Shown here piece by piece: positions 34,565-45,162 of a DNA stretch of 64,000 nt. The stretch spans positions 3,569,658-3,633,657 of the forward strand of contig NZ_CP042913.1 in assembly GCF_008065115.1 (NCBI RefSeq), read 5' to 3'. This DNA is from Bythopirellula goksoeyrii. Lineage in GTDB: Bacteria > Planctomycetota > Planctomycetia > Pirellulales > Lacipirellulaceae. Both the position numbers and the translations under genes were made by a program. The notes below the pieces were generated by a model. It made no database searches. It was given only the letters and a program-made list of their open reading frames with translations, and was not told the DNA's origin. Numbering within the stretch: position 1 is the stretch's first letter; each line of letters starts with the position of its first letter.

Positions 34565-34912
34565 ATGAAGCTTATCATTGCCATTGTCCAGCCAAGCAAG
34601 CTGGAAGACGTCAAAGCGGCCCTTTCCAAAGTGGAGGTGGTCCGACTCACGATTATGGACGTCCAAGGGTTTGGACGGCAAAAAGGCCAGACCGAGGTTT
34701 ATCGCGGTCGCGAGATTACGGTCAACCTGTTGCGTAAAGTGCAACTGCAAATCGCCGTGAATGACAACTTTGTCGAACCCACCATAGACGCCATCATTGA
34801 AGGGGGACGCACCGGAGAAAGCGGTCAGATTGGCGACGGCAAGATCTTTGTTCTGCCCCTGGAAGATTGTATTCGTATTCGCACCGGAGAACGTGGTCCG
34901 GAAGCGATCTAG
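34565..34912 (+). CDS. glnB: nitrogen regulatory protein PII, lacking Tyr51
   Basis: 115 residues. It aligns to E. coli GlnB without gaps through residue 60: the VQGFGRQKGQTE core of the T-loop base, Tyr46 and Arg47-Gly48 are present, but residue 51, the uridylylated tyrosine, is Ile (YRGREI where E. coli has YRGAEY). The B-loop TGESGQIGDGKIF carries three extra residues. PII trimers sense ATP/ADP and 2-oxoglutarate and bind Amt transporters. Without Tyr51, GlnD-type modification is impossible, so signalling here would rest on ligand binding (or modification elsewhere in the loop). It could equally be called glnK given the amtB neighbour. Confidence 0.92.
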   Translation: MKLIIAIVQPSKLEDVKAALSKVEVVRLTIMDVQGFGRQKGQTEVYRGREITVNLLRKVQLQIAVNDNFVEPTIDAIIEGGRTGESGQIGDGKIFVLPLEDCIRIRTGERGPEAI

Positions 34913-35105
34913 CGGAAACCGGCTTTATCAGGCGAATGCTTGAATCTACCCCATTCTCTTCTCCAATCGTAAAAGACTCTCCGTCATACGAGTCCGAGTG
35001 GTGGATTTGCACTTCGGGTTGGATTAAGATGTCTCGATTAGCGGTCCCATTAGGGATCTGGCTTTTCGCATTGCATCTCATTTCTTGTCTGAACAGGATT
35101 TATTC

Positions 35106-37028
35106 ATGGGCGGAATCGACATTCTGGTTTTCGTTTTGTTCGTTGCTTCGGTGATAGGCATTGGACTTTGGAAGAGCAAAGACGAAGAAACCAGCGGCGA
35201 GAAGGGAGCTCAGGAATATTTTCTCGCAGGTCGTGGCTTGACTTGGTGGCTTGTTGGTTTCTCTCTCATTGCCGCCAATATTTCAACCGAGCAATTTGTC
35301 GGCATGAGTGGTGAGGCAGCCGACTGGCTAGGCATGGCAATCGCCAGCTACGAATGGATGGCAGCCATTACGTTGGTTGTGGTTGCATTTGTCTTCTTAC
35401 CAAAATTCCTTAAGAGCGGAATCTACACTATTCCTGAATTTCTGGAGTATCGCTACAACACCTTCGCGCGCACGGTGATGGCTATCACCACGATGATTAT
35501 CCTCGTGGGAGTTCCTACCGCATCGGTCATATTCTCGGGTGCCAAGGTCATCAGCGTTTTTTTCCAAGGGCAATCTCTATTGGGATTCGACCTAGGAAGC
35601 ATCACGGTAGGCTGCTGGATTATCGGCATCCTGGCGGCAGGTTATGTTTTCGCAGGAGGTCTCAAGGCATGTGCCTGGGCAGACTTGATCCAGGGTGCCG
35701 CCCTGATCGTGGGAGGAGGGATTATTGCTTACTTGGCCCTTCATGCGCTCGGAGCAGCAGATCCTCAGGAATTGATCACAACAGCTAGGAACAGCGAAGT
35801 GACCGTGGAGAGCCTGGAAAGAGCTACTTCCCTGGAAAGGTTCTTCGCCCTCAATAAAGGGGAACTGCCCGATGGCAAGCTCCATATGGTTCGCCCCTTG
35901 GATGACAAGAAAATCCCCTGGTCGGCACTGTTGATCGGGCTTTGGATTCCCAACTTTTTCTACTGGGGGCTTAATCAATACATCACTCAACGGACTCTCG
36001 GATCTAAGTCCTTGGCTGAGGGCCAGAAAGGTATTATTTTTGCCGCTTTCCTGAAATTAGTCATACCCTTCATCGTGGTGATTCCGGGAATCTTGGCCTT
36101 TAACCTCTACAACGGCGATCTCAAGGAACTCGCGGAAAAGAAAAACCAACATTTACTAACTGAATTAGATGCAGGATCAGAAAAACTTTTTGATTTTACC
36201 GATCGCTACGCAGAGGCGAATCCGGAGAAAGCCGCGGAGATCGTCAATCACAACGCTACACTCTTGGCAGAATTCCTCCTGGAAGGCGATGACCGCGAAG
36301 TGATTTCGATCTGGGGAAGGAATACGGAATTAGTCGCTATGTCAGAAGCCAAGAAAATCCCCGTAGCGGGCAAGCTAGTCGGCTATGACTATGATGCAGC
36401 GTTCCCCACGCTCCTGAAGAATCTACTTGTACCAGGCAGTGGCGTCTTGGGGTTTGTTTTGGCAGCGATTTTTGGTGCCGTTGTTAGCTCTTTGGCCTCT
36501 ATGCTCAATTCAGCGTCCACCATTTTTACAATGGACATTTACTACAAGCTGCGCAAGAGTGCCTCACAGGGAGAGTTGGTTGCAGTTGGACGCACTTGTA
36601 CGATTATTTTTGTGCTGATCGCTCTATTGATTGCGCCCAATCTGGGTAGCCCCAAGTTTGGGAATATCTTCAACTACATCCAAGAGTTCCAGGGATTTAT
36701 CTCTCCTGGTGTGCTGGCAATATTTGTCTTTGGATTACTTGTACATCGTGCCCCTCGCTCAGTGGGGACAGTGGGCCTCCTATTAAACCCTGTTCTTTAT
36801 GGTGCTCTCAAAGTGTTCGCCCCACAGATCGCATTTCTGGACCGGATGGCGATTTGTTTTGGAATCATCCTGGTTGTGTTGGCTATCATGACCAAACTCA
36901 ACCCGCTCCCTGTACCGGTCGAACTCCCCGTGAATGAATCGATGAATCTGGAAGAGTCTAGTACGGCGAAGTTCTGGGGAACGGTTGTCGTGATTCTAAC
37001 ACTCGCTCTCTATGTGGTATTCTTCTAG
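35106..37028 (+). CDS. sodium:solute symporter (SSS/SGLT family)
   Basis: 640 residues from the ATG at 35106, chosen because AGGA lies seven bases upstream; a TTG at 35085 is the alternative. About 14 membrane helices. Family blocks are YFLAGRGLTWWLVGFSLIAANIS (cited in part, near residue 45), GIYTIPEFLEYRYN and VVSSLASMLNSASTIFTMD. The best likeness is to SGLT-like sugar symporters, with a long soluble loop around residues 340-430 between helices. The true substrate cannot be told. It overlaps the convergent larE by 4 bp. Confidence 0.85.
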   Translation: MGGIDILVFVLFVASVIGIGLWKSKDEETSGEKGAQEYFLAGRGLTWWLVGFSLIAANISTEQFVGMSGEAADWLGMAIASYEWMAAITLVVVAFVFLPKFLKSGIYTIPEFLEYRYNTFARTVMAITTMIILVGVPTASVIFSGAKVISVFFQGQSLLGFDLGSITVGCWIIGILAAGYVFAGGLKACAWADLIQGAALIVGGGIIAYLALHALGAADPQELITTARNSEVTVESLERATSLERFFALNKGELPDGKLHMVRPLDDKKIPWSALLIGLWIPNFFYWGLNQYITQRTLGSKSLAEGQKGIIFAAFLKLVIPFIVVIPGILAFNLYNGDLKELAEKKNQHLLTELDAGSEKLFDFTDRYAEANPEKAAEIVNHNATLLAEFLLEGDDREVISIWGRNTELVAMSEAKKIPVAGKLVGYDYDAAFPTLLKNLLVPGSGVLGFVLAAIFGAVVSSLASMLNSASTIFTMDIYYKLRKSASQGELVAVGRTCTIIFVLIALLIAPNLGSPKFGNIFNYIQEFQGFISPGVLAIFVFGLLVHRAPRSVGTVGLLLNPVLYGALKVFAPQIAFLDRMAICFGIILVVLAIMTKLNPLPVPVELPVNESMNLEESSTAKFWGTVVVILTLALYVVFF

Positions 37029-37867
37029 ACCTTAGAACTTGAGGTGCTTAGCTGATCCACAGATACCAACTGAGTAAAACTACCTGACCGAAATCCTTCC
37101 AAGTCGACCGTTACATAGCGGAAGCCCAACTCTCGCAATCGGGCGGTGATGAGTTCCCGGCAGGCCGGTTCTGCCAGCCTTGCTATTTCCCTGGCTTCGA
37201 CTTCTAAGCGGGCCAACTCATCGTGGTGGCAGCGAACTCGCACCGAGCTGAATCCTAGTTCTCGGAGGAAAACTTCAGCGGCATCGATGCGTTGGAGCCG
37301 TTCAGGAGTGATTTCCAGACCGTAGACCACTCTGCTGGAGAGGCAGGGCGAAGCAGGTTTGTCCCATACCTCCAAGTCCCACGCTTGAGCGAGTTCGCGC
37401 ACCCCTTGTTTGTCGATACCGCACTCGACCAAGGGGCTCAATACACCATGCTCCTTGGCAGCTTGTAAGCCTGGGCGAAAGTCGCCCAGGTCATCCGTGT
37501 TGGTTCCGTTGGCGATTGTCACGAATCCAATCTCATCTGCAAATGCACGCATTTGGCTGTAAAGTTCCGTCTTGCAGTGCCAACAGCGAGTGGGTTCATT
37601 CTTCAAGTACTCGGAATGCGACAGTTCATCGGTGGCAAGTGTTTCGTGGCGTATCCCGATCGCACTGGCAATGCGTGGCGCGGCTTCCAGTTCTCCTTCG
37701 GCCAAGCTGGCACTCACCCCCGTGACGGCTAAGGCCCTCTCGCCGAGTGCCAAATGTGCGGCCATCGCGACCACAGCACTATCGACGCCACCCGAAAAGG
37801 CGATCACGCAATCTGGGAGATTGCGAAGATAATCGAGCAATCGTTGCTGCTTGTCGGTAGTGGACAT
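37025..37867 (-). CDS. larE: ATP-dependent sacrificial sulfur transferase LarE
   Basis: 280 residues. The N-terminal PP-loop is AFSGGVDSAVVAMAA; later come RCWHCKTELY, ANGTNTDDLGDFRPG and KPASPCLSSRVVYG, whose Cys corresponds to the sacrificial cysteine of LarE. LarE adds sulfur to pyridinium biscarboxylic mononucleotide for the nickel-pincer cofactor of lactate racemase and related enzymes. No larB, larC or larA is in the window, so the partner genes are elsewhere. Confidence 0.9.
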   Translation of the reverse strand: MSTTDKQQRLLDYLRNLPDCVIAFSGGVDSAVVAMAAHLALGERALAVTGVSASLAEGELEAAPRIASAIGIRHETLATDELSHSEYLKNEPTRCWHCKTELYSQMRAFADEIGFVTIANGTNTDDLGDFRPGLQAAKEHGVLSPLVECGIDKQGVRELAQAWDLEVWDKPASPCLSSRVVYGLEITPERLQRIDAAEVFLRELGFSSVRVRCHHDELARLEVEAREIARLAEPACRELITARLRELGFRYVTVDLEGFRSGSFTQLVSVDQLSTSSSKV

Positions 37868-37882
37868 GGGGGAACCCCTGCT

Positions 37883-38212
37883 TCAGGTATTCTGATGATC
37901 AATCCTTTTCGGATCGATTCTCTGATGAGTGCCGTGATTTTCTACAGATCGCAAGTGGCAAGGAGCAACGTTCCAATGCTCACCGGTATCCGTAACAACC
38001 GTGACGGTCTTTTTGTTGTATTTCGTTAAAACGCCAACTCTTGAACCGCCGCGCCCAGAATCGAACTCGACACGCTCGCCGATACGATACTCCAACATAT
38101 CCGCATGAGCGTGCATTTCATGCAAAAATCGTAATCGGGCCACGACGCGGTGATTAAGGTCTACCAATTCCGCTTCGGACAGTTCATCAATATTGATGAG
38201 ATCTCTAGCCAT
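37883..38212 (-). CDS. small protein with N-terminal helices and a beta barrel-like domain
   Basis: 109 residues from the ATG at 38212, chosen because GGGAGGAGA lies about eight bases upstream, one of the best ribosome-binding sites in the window. A helical pair (INIDELSEAELVDLNHRVVA, ARLRFLHEMHAHADM) is followed by a short beta domain (RIGERVEFDSG, GVLTKYNKKTVTVVTDTGE) like KOW/SH3-type folds that bind RNA or protein. It precedes larE by 15 bp. Function unknown. Confidence 0.65.
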   Translation of the reverse strand: MARDLINIDELSEAELVDLNHRVVARLRFLHEMHAHADMLEYRIGERVEFDSGRGGSRVGVLTKYNKKTVTVVTDTGEHWNVAPCHLRSVENHGTHQRIDPKRIDHQNT

Positions 38213-38355
38213 ATTACAGTCTCCTCCCTGGACTCTATTATGCAGAACAATAGCCATGCGGCTAGCCAATTTGTTGACTAGCGCACTCTCCGCTCCGCCT
38301 CGCGAGACCCATCAGGGGCATTGCGGCTGAGAGAAAAGCGTTGCGACTGACAGAT

Positions 38356-39474
38356 TTACGTTGGCTTGCTGATATCGCGGAAGAGGGGTTCCATCACCTT
38401 AGTATTGCGGTCCAGGGCGAGAATGACCGTGCGTTGTTCCACTCCATCGGAAGCACTGGCAACAATCGGAATCACCTGACGCTGCTCGGTGAGTTTGAGC
38501 TTGGCTGAGAATGTTCCGTCAGGCCGCACGTTGATGGGCACCCCCTTAAGTGTGACGTGAGCAGTTCGGGAGGTCACACCAAAGATGGTCACTTCCGCGT
38601 CGACAGCAAGTTCCAAACCTGAATTGGAATCCATTGCTGCGCCATTGCCGTATCGTGTGTGCATTGGAGAGCCCAAGGGGCGATGCAGACGAGTTTCGAG
38701 GATTTCCTGCAATTCCCGGCTTGTTCCTTGCGGTGTATATCCGCCACTCATGGCAAAGATTCGATCCGCGTTCTCAGCCACGTCGGACCAGTTTTCGTCT
38801 ACGGTCTCGTTTGCGTCAGGGGAGGGCGTCTGAACGCAATTGCTGCGGGCTAGCGTATAAAAAGTGCCGTCTGCGGAAAGATAACCGATCTCCATACGAA
38901 AACTGCAAGGAGGATCCGTCACGTCGACGTACCAATTCGACACCCCACCGTGGATTGCAATATCTCGATCGAGTACTGTCGAGCCAGCCTCCATTATGCG
39001 AAAAACTCGCAAGGTTGGTTGGCTGTGGTGCCAGCGCTGGCCCATGGCCGCCTGAGCGCGATCGATACTAGGTTGTGAGAGACTCCAATGAGCGTGCAAC
39101 CAGTAGGGGTCACGAACCATCACCACGAGGCGGTCTTCTCTGTCCTGGTCAAACTTACTGGAATCGTTGAGAGCCAGATTCTTCAAGACCGCCTTTTTTT
39201 GTTGCATGACTAGAATATCATGGCGAATATGCGGTGGTGTTTCAGATTTTTGCTTTGCTGAACCATTTTGGCTTGATATTTCGCTTAGAGCTGTTTTTTT
39301 GGGAGGTGATTCACCGCCTGGCTGCCGACGGGGAGACATTCTTTTACGCGCAACACTTGAGAGTGCTCCGATCAATTCGTCCTTACGCATGGAATGCCAA
39401 CCGGGGATACCGTGCTGACGGGCCATCTGGGCGAGGTCTTTGGCAGTGTGGGAGCGGAGGGAGGTTGCGGTCAT
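38356..39474 (-). CDS. DUF4912-domain protein with N-terminal SAP-like helix-extended-helix
   Basis: 372 residues from the ATG at 39474. Residues 1-45 (LRSHTAKDLAQMARQHGIPG, then MRKDELIGAL) form a Rho-N/SAP-like helix-extended-helix, a motif that often binds nucleic acid. A basic Pro-rich linker follows. The DUF4912 domain contains VMVRDPYWLHAHWSL, RVFRI and FRMEIGYLSADGTFYTLARS. The C-terminal third has a beta-rich domain (AEVTIFGVTSRTAHVTLKG, RPDGTFSAKLKL). The role is unknown. It is divergent from the ATP synthase operon. Confidence 0.75.
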   Translation of the reverse strand: MTATSLRSHTAKDLAQMARQHGIPGWHSMRKDELIGALSSVARKRMSPRRQPGGESPPKKTALSEISSQNGSAKQKSETPPHIRHDILVMQQKKAVLKNLALNDSSKFDQDREDRLVVMVRDPYWLHAHWSLSQPSIDRAQAAMGQRWHHSQPTLRVFRIMEAGSTVLDRDIAIHGGVSNWYVDVTDPPCSFRMEIGYLSADGTFYTLARSNCVQTPSPDANETVDENWSDVAENADRIFAMSGGYTPQGTSRELQEILETRLHRPLGSPMHTRYGNGAAMDSNSGLELAVDAEVTIFGVTSRTAHVTLKGVPINVRPDGTFSAKLKLTEQRQVIPIVASASDGVEQRTVILALDRNTKVMEPLFRDISKPT

Positions 39475-40046
39475 GGCTCTTGGAACCCAAAAAGGGCGTC
39501 GATTCGAGTTTGTTCGGACAATCAAAATACGGGATGAACAAAACTTCCGTGATTCGATCAGCCGACCAGAACCCGATTACAGGCCATCCGAGAATGTGAA
39601 CCCTGACCAGGCACCAACATGATTCGTTGCGATCCCCCTCCAAAAAGACTAGGTGGAGCCGCAAATCCTTTAAAATCCATCTTAACCTCGAATCACGCAA
39701 AACGCAACTTTTTGGACAACTGAGATGACCGTAAGCCCATATTTGACAGCATGTTACGTCCTCACTGACTAAAAATCGCTCGACACGATCTTGGTGCCCA
39801 ATGAATGGAAGCCTCTTCGTAAGTTCTTTTTGGGATCAATATCAGGCGTATCAGTTGGTTGGTAGAAGATTGAGTGTTTCGAAAGACTTTGTGAAAAATT
39901 GCACGAATCCCCCTTTGCGCTCCAATGACTCCCTATTAGATTAGGCCGGTCTAGAAAAATTTGTGTTTCTGAGTCTCTATACCACTTCTTAGCGTGACCT
40001 TACGGCACGCTTTTTAAGGGATAGGTTCAGCAGGTTAGGGATTTTG
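39475..40046. other. intergenic region upstream of the ATP synthase operon
   Basis: 572 bp without a convincing gene. The only clear element is the terminator-like hairpin at 39991-40015, annotated separately. The operon promoter must lie in this region, but I see no good -35/-10 pair. Confidence 0.4.
39991..40015 (+). terminator. terminator-like hairpin before the atp operon
   Basis: AGCGTGACC, a short TTA loop, GGCACGCT and then TTTTT form a stem of about eight pairs with a one-base bulge and a T-run, in plus orientation 32 bp before the first atp gene. It could insulate the operon from upstream transcription or act as an attenuator. Confidence 0.5.
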
Positions 40047-40397
40047 ATGTCCTGGAAGCCGTCAACTGGGCCTGATGCTGAGAACGACACGAGACTAGGC
40101 GAACGAGATGCTCAGGGAGACAACCGCTCTGCCACTGCGAAAGCTACTGAGTGGGCATCGCGAATCATGACCATTTCGTTGGAAATGGTACTTCCAGGCC
40201 TGGCAGGCTATTGGCTGGATAGCAAGCTAGGCAGCAAGGGATTGTTCATGTTGTTGGGATTTGCTGCAGGAAGTTTTATTGCTTTCAAGCAGTTGATGGC
40301 AATTGCCAAAAAGGGACAGACCAAAAGTCCGAATTCCCACCAAGCATCGAGCAAAGACACCACCTCAGCCAACCGTTCCAAGAAAGACGAACTGTGA
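40047..40397 (+). CDS. AtpZ/AtpI-like small protein, first gene of the ATP synthase operon
   Basis: 116 residues from the ATG at 40047 (a TTG one codon earlier is possible). A polar N-terminus of 40 residues precedes two hydrophobic helices (MTISLEMVLPGLAGYWLDSK and GLFMLLGFAAGSFIAFKQLM), the pattern of AtpZ/AtpI-type accessory proteins, which help assemble the c-ring or carry Mg2+/Ca2+. The stop overlaps the next start (GTGA), showing coupling. Confidence 0.7.
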   Translation: MSWKPSTGPDAENDTRLGERDAQGDNRSATAKATEWASRIMTISLEMVLPGLAGYWLDSKLGSKGLFMLLGFAAGSFIAFKQLMAIAKKGQTKSPNSHQASSKDTTSANRSKKDEL

Positions 40398-40828
40398 CTC
40401 AATCATCGCCAGGCTGGCCTAAATGCGACGCATCGCGAAGCTTGGTTTCCTGCGCCTTGTTCCTAGTCGTAGTCATGGCGATCTTTGTCGCCTGTTGCCT
40501 GCCGATCGCTTTTTGGGTTGGGCAATCTGCCTGGATTGCTCTGCTGGCAGCAGCAATGCTTTGCCTATTTGCAGGGTTGGCCGCACTAACGATTTCTTAC
40601 TTCTTCAGTTCCATCGGTCAAAGCCTGGCAGGAATGCTATTGGCCATGGGGTGCCGCCTATCGCCGCCCTTGGTGGTTTGTCTCTGGCTGGCCCTGAACC
40701 AAGATCAGACGAATCAAAACTCCTTTGTGGGTTTCTTGATTGGTAGTTATTTAGTGTCGTTGGCGGCGGAAACGTTTCTCTCGGTCCGGATGATCGATTC
40801 CCTTTCCCCCAAGCCAGCGGCAAACTGA
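40394..40828 (+). CDS. ATP synthase operon membrane protein (AtpI-like)
   Basis: 144 residues from a GTG that overlaps the previous stop. Four predicted helices (LVVVMAIFVACCLPIAFWVG, IALLAAAMLCLFAGLAALTI, AGMLLAMGCRLSPPLVVCLW, GFLIGSYLVSLAAETFL). Size, topology and place before atpB fit an ATP synthase subunit I-type protein; sequence similarity to E. coli AtpI is not obvious. Confidence 0.65.
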   Translation: MTQSSPGWPKCDASRSLVSCALFLVVVMAIFVACCLPIAFWVGQSAWIALLAAAMLCLFAGLAALTISYFFSSIGQSLAGMLLAMGCRLSPPLVVCLWLALNQDQTNQNSFVGFLIGSYLVSLAAETFLSVRMIDSLSPKPAAN

Positions 40829-40844
40829 ACGCGAATCTCTAGAT

Positions 40845-41753
40845 ATGGCCAATCCCCTCGATCCTAAAGAATTATTTAGCCACGTCGAAGATTCGACGAG
40901 CTTTCACTTGCCCAGGGCGATCGCACCTGAGGGCTCGCACGGCCATGTCGAGTTGCCCCAGCCCTTCAAGCTGGACAAGCCGTTGATTGAAATGAACACC
41001 GGCAATGAATTGATCGACAAGACCATTCAGCCGCTTGACCTCAAACTGACCAAATTCATGGTGCTTGAGGTCTTGATCGCTGCGATTATAGTTATTCTCT
41101 TCGTCTTTCTGGCCATGCGACTCAAAGGGGGTTCGCAAGCCAAGGGGCGGCTTTGGAATATGCTCGAAGTCTTTTTGCTTTATATACGCGATCACATCGC
41201 CCGGCCTTGCATCGGTTTTCACGAGGCTGACAAGTTTGTTCCGTTTCTGTGGACTATGTTCTTGTTCGTGTTGGGTTGCAATCTAATGGGGATGATTCCT
41301 TGGATGGGCTCTCCGACGGGTGCGTTGGCGGTCACTGCGGCGTTGGCATTTGCCACGTTTATTGTCGTGATTGGCTCAGGCATGAAGAAGCTTGGTGTCG
41401 TCGGCTTCTGGAAGGCTCAGGTACCCCATATGGATTTGCCCAAGCCGATTGCTATTCTGTTGATTCCGCTAATTTTTGTGATCGAAATACTTGGTTTGTT
41501 CATAAAACATTGTGTGTTGGCCGTTCGTTTGTTGGCCAACATGATGGCGGGGCATGTGGTGCTTGCCGTACTATTGGCCTTTATTGCTGCAAGTGCGGTA
41601 GCTGGCCAGGCTGTTTGGGGGAGTGTCACCGCTGCCAGCGTTCTCGGGGCGACAGCCTTGAGTTTGCTCGAATTGTTTGTGGCCTTTTTACAGGCATATA
41701 TTTTTACCTTTCTGTCGGCTTTATTCATCGGAGCAGCGGTACATCCCCACTGA
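40845..41753 (+). CDS. atpB: ATP synthase Fo subunit a
   Basis: 302 residues. After a polar N-terminus, five or six membrane helices. The essential Arg is in the helix HCVLAVRLLANMMAGHVVLA and the conserved final helix is LLELFVAFLQAYIFTFLSALFIG (cited in part). It forms the proton half-channels against the c-ring. The N-terminal region (about residues 1-70) is longer than in E. coli. Confidence 0.95.
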   Translation: MANPLDPKELFSHVEDSTSFHLPRAIAPEGSHGHVELPQPFKLDKPLIEMNTGNELIDKTIQPLDLKLTKFMVLEVLIAAIIVILFVFLAMRLKGGSQAKGRLWNMLEVFLLYIRDHIARPCIGFHEADKFVPFLWTMFLFVLGCNLMGMIPWMGSPTGALAVTAALAFATFIVVIGSGMKKLGVVGFWKAQVPHMDLPKPIAILLIPLIFVIEILGLFIKHCVLAVRLLANMMAGHVVLAVLLAFIAASAVAGQAVWGSVTAASVLGATALSLLELFVAFLQAYIFTFLSALFIGAAVHPH

Positions 41754-41830
41754 GCACTCAGCTGAATATAAGTTCGATTGTGTATAGTTTTTCCCAGGTC
41801 TCGATTTCGTTCTAGGAGATTTCAAAAGTG

Positions 41831-42139
41831 ATGAAGTTGGTCAAATTAATGTCGTTTTGTTGGGCTGCCTTGGCCGTTACTGGTCCAGCCATGGCACAAG
41901 AAGCTGGTGAAGTCGCCGCTGTCAGTGGTGGCATGAATCTAGGAGCTGCTTTTGGTGCAGGTCTCGTGATTATCGGTGCCGCATTGGGAATCGGTCGAAT
42001 AGGTGGACAGGCTGTTGAAGGTATGTCCCGCCAACCAGAAGCTGCTGGAAATATCCAGACTGCGATGATTATTTCTGCTGCGTTGATCGAAGGTGCAACG
42101 TTCTTCGCCTTGATCGTTTGTATGCTCTTTAACAAGTAG
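41831..42139 (+). CDS. atpE: ATP synthase Fo subunit c with N-terminal signal-like segment
   Basis: 102 residues from the ATG at 41831 (a GTG lies one codon before). Subunit c is usually about 80 residues; here the first 23 (KLMSFCWAALAVTGPAMAQE) look like a cleavable signal peptide. The hairpin follows: GAGLVIIGAALGIGRIGGQA, the polar loop GMSRQPEA, and the second helix with the ion-binding Glu (ISAALIEGATFFALIV). The residues around the Glu lack the Gln/Ser-Thr set of sodium-binding c subunits, so proton use is likely. Confidence 0.94.
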   Translation: MKLVKLMSFCWAALAVTGPAMAQEAGEVAAVSGGMNLGAAFGAGLVIIGAALGIGRIGGQAVEGMSRQPEAAGNIQTAMIISAALIEGATFFALIVCMLFNK

Positions 42140-42200
42140 CATTTGGCCTCAAGTAATCTTTAACAACCTGCAAACGCGATTTTGCAATAGGGTGCTGCGC

Positions 42201-42851
42201 ATGAGCTTTCGATTGATGAGTTCCTGTTTGCTTTTAATGCTTGCGCTAAGTGGCTGGCTCGTTGATTCACCGACCGCCGAAGCTGCCACCGATGAGCATG
42301 CTGCTACCGCCGAAGAGCACGGGGGTGGTCACGAAGGTGGCGATCCCAATCCTTTGGGTTTCGATATCGACTTAGCATTATTCACGGGAATAGTATTTCT
42401 TGTGTTGTTTGCTGTACTGAGCAAGTTTGCTTGGCCGGCGATTTCGGCGGCGCTTGTGGAGCGTGAAAAACGTATCGAGAGCAATATTGCCGAAGCGGCA
42501 GTCAAGCACGAAGAAGCGAAGAAGCTACTCTTGGAGCACGAAGCCAAACTAGCCAGTGCTGCCGACGAAGTGCGGGCACTCCTGGAAGAGGCCCGGCGGG
42601 ATGCGGAACACACCAAGAACCAGATCATCGCCGAAGCGAAGCATGCTGCCGATCAGGAGCGAGATCGCTCGCTACGCGATGTGGAGCGAGCTACGGATGC
42701 CGCGATGAAAACTCTGGCAGAGACAAGCGCCAATCTGGCGGTCGAATTGGCAGGGAAGGTTGTGAAGCAGAATATTTCCGCCGAGCAACAGTCGCAGTTG
42801 GTGCGTGATGCGTTGGGCAAGTTGACTTCCATGAGCCCTAGCCAGAACTAA
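42201..42851 (+). CDS. atpF: ATP synthase Fo subunit b with signal peptide
   Basis: 216 residues from the ATG at 42201 (a GTG at 42192 is possible). A signal-like helix (SCLLLMLALSGWLVDSPTAEA) and a His/Gly-rich stretch (EEHGGGHEGGDPNP) precede the usual membrane helix (ALFTGIVFLVLFAVLSKFAWP) and the long charged stalk helix. Such N-terminally extended b subunits put the start outside the cytoplasm. It is the peripheral stalk linking subunit a to the F1 head. Confidence 0.93.
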   Translation: MSFRLMSSCLLLMLALSGWLVDSPTAEAATDEHAATAEEHGGGHEGGDPNPLGFDIDLALFTGIVFLVLFAVLSKFAWPAISAALVEREKRIESNIAEAAVKHEEAKKLLLEHEAKLASAADEVRALLEEARRDAEHTKNQIIAEAKHAADQERDRSLRDVERATDAAMKTLAETSANLAVELAGKVVKQNISAEQQSQLVRDALGKLTSMSPSQN

Positions 42852-42860
42852 GTGGATTTG

Positions 42861-43487
42861 ATGTCCGAAAGCTTTTTCAGCAACGATTCCTCGAATGAGT
42901 CTGTTCTCGACGTTGGCGCCGAGATGCTGTCGCGTGTGTATGCTAAAGCGGCCTTAAACGCCGCTGGGGATCACGATTCTCAACAGCGTTTGATCGACGA
43001 ACTCAATGCCGTTGTGAACGAGGTTCTCGCAAAACATCCCAAATTGGAGAAAGTTTTTGACTCCGCGCTAGTTTCTCAGGATGAGAAGCTTGGAATTCTG
43101 GAGCGGGTGCTGGGAAAGAATCTGTCTCCATCGACACTGAATTTCCTCTATGTCCTAACTAAACATGATCGACTGGGCATATTGCGGCAGGTGGTTCGTT
43201 CTGCCAACGAACTTTGGAAAAAAAGATGCAACCAAGTGACAGTTCACTTGGAACTGGCACAGGCTGTGGAACCAGCATTGGAGCAAGAGATCATTGCTAC
43301 CCTTGCGAAGACGCTCGATTCGAAACCAATCGTCGAAGTGAAGATCAACCCCGACTTGATAGCAGGTATGGTAGTGCGGGTCGGTGATCGAGTGTTTGAT
43401 GCTTCCACACGCACTAGCTTAGAACGTATCCGTCAAGCGATGATCACTTCGGCAGTCGAATCGATCCAACGACACCATCGCCCTTAG
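42861..43487 (+). CDS. atpH: ATP synthase F1 subunit delta
   Basis: 208 residues from the ATG at 42861 (a GTG at 42852 is possible). It has the OSCP-type N-terminal helical domain (SRVYAKAALNAA, VFDSALVSQDEKLGILERVL) and the C-terminal block IVEVKINPDLIAGMVVRVGD. It joins the b stalk to the top of the alpha/beta hexamer. Confidence 0.93.
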   Translation: MSESFFSNDSSNESVLDVGAEMLSRVYAKAALNAAGDHDSQQRLIDELNAVVNEVLAKHPKLEKVFDSALVSQDEKLGILERVLGKNLSPSTLNFLYVLTKHDRLGILRQVVRSANELWKKRCNQVTVHLELAQAVEPALEQEIIATLAKTLDSKPIVEVKINPDLIAGMVVRVGDRVFDASTRTSLERIRQAMITSAVESIQRHHRP

Positions 43488-43496
43488 GCGAGTTAA

Positions 43497-45080
<1,584 letters not shown>

Positions 45081-45162
45081 AGAACTTTTTACTCCGGTCG
45101 CTAACGCTCGCGGCTCGCCTTTCTTCACTAACTACTAATACCTAACAGCTAACCCCCTCCTA

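Noticed and set aside
41249-41815. 188-codon Cys- and Gly-rich frame over atpB
   Set aside because: It is an out-of-frame reading of atpB, whose protein is unmistakable.
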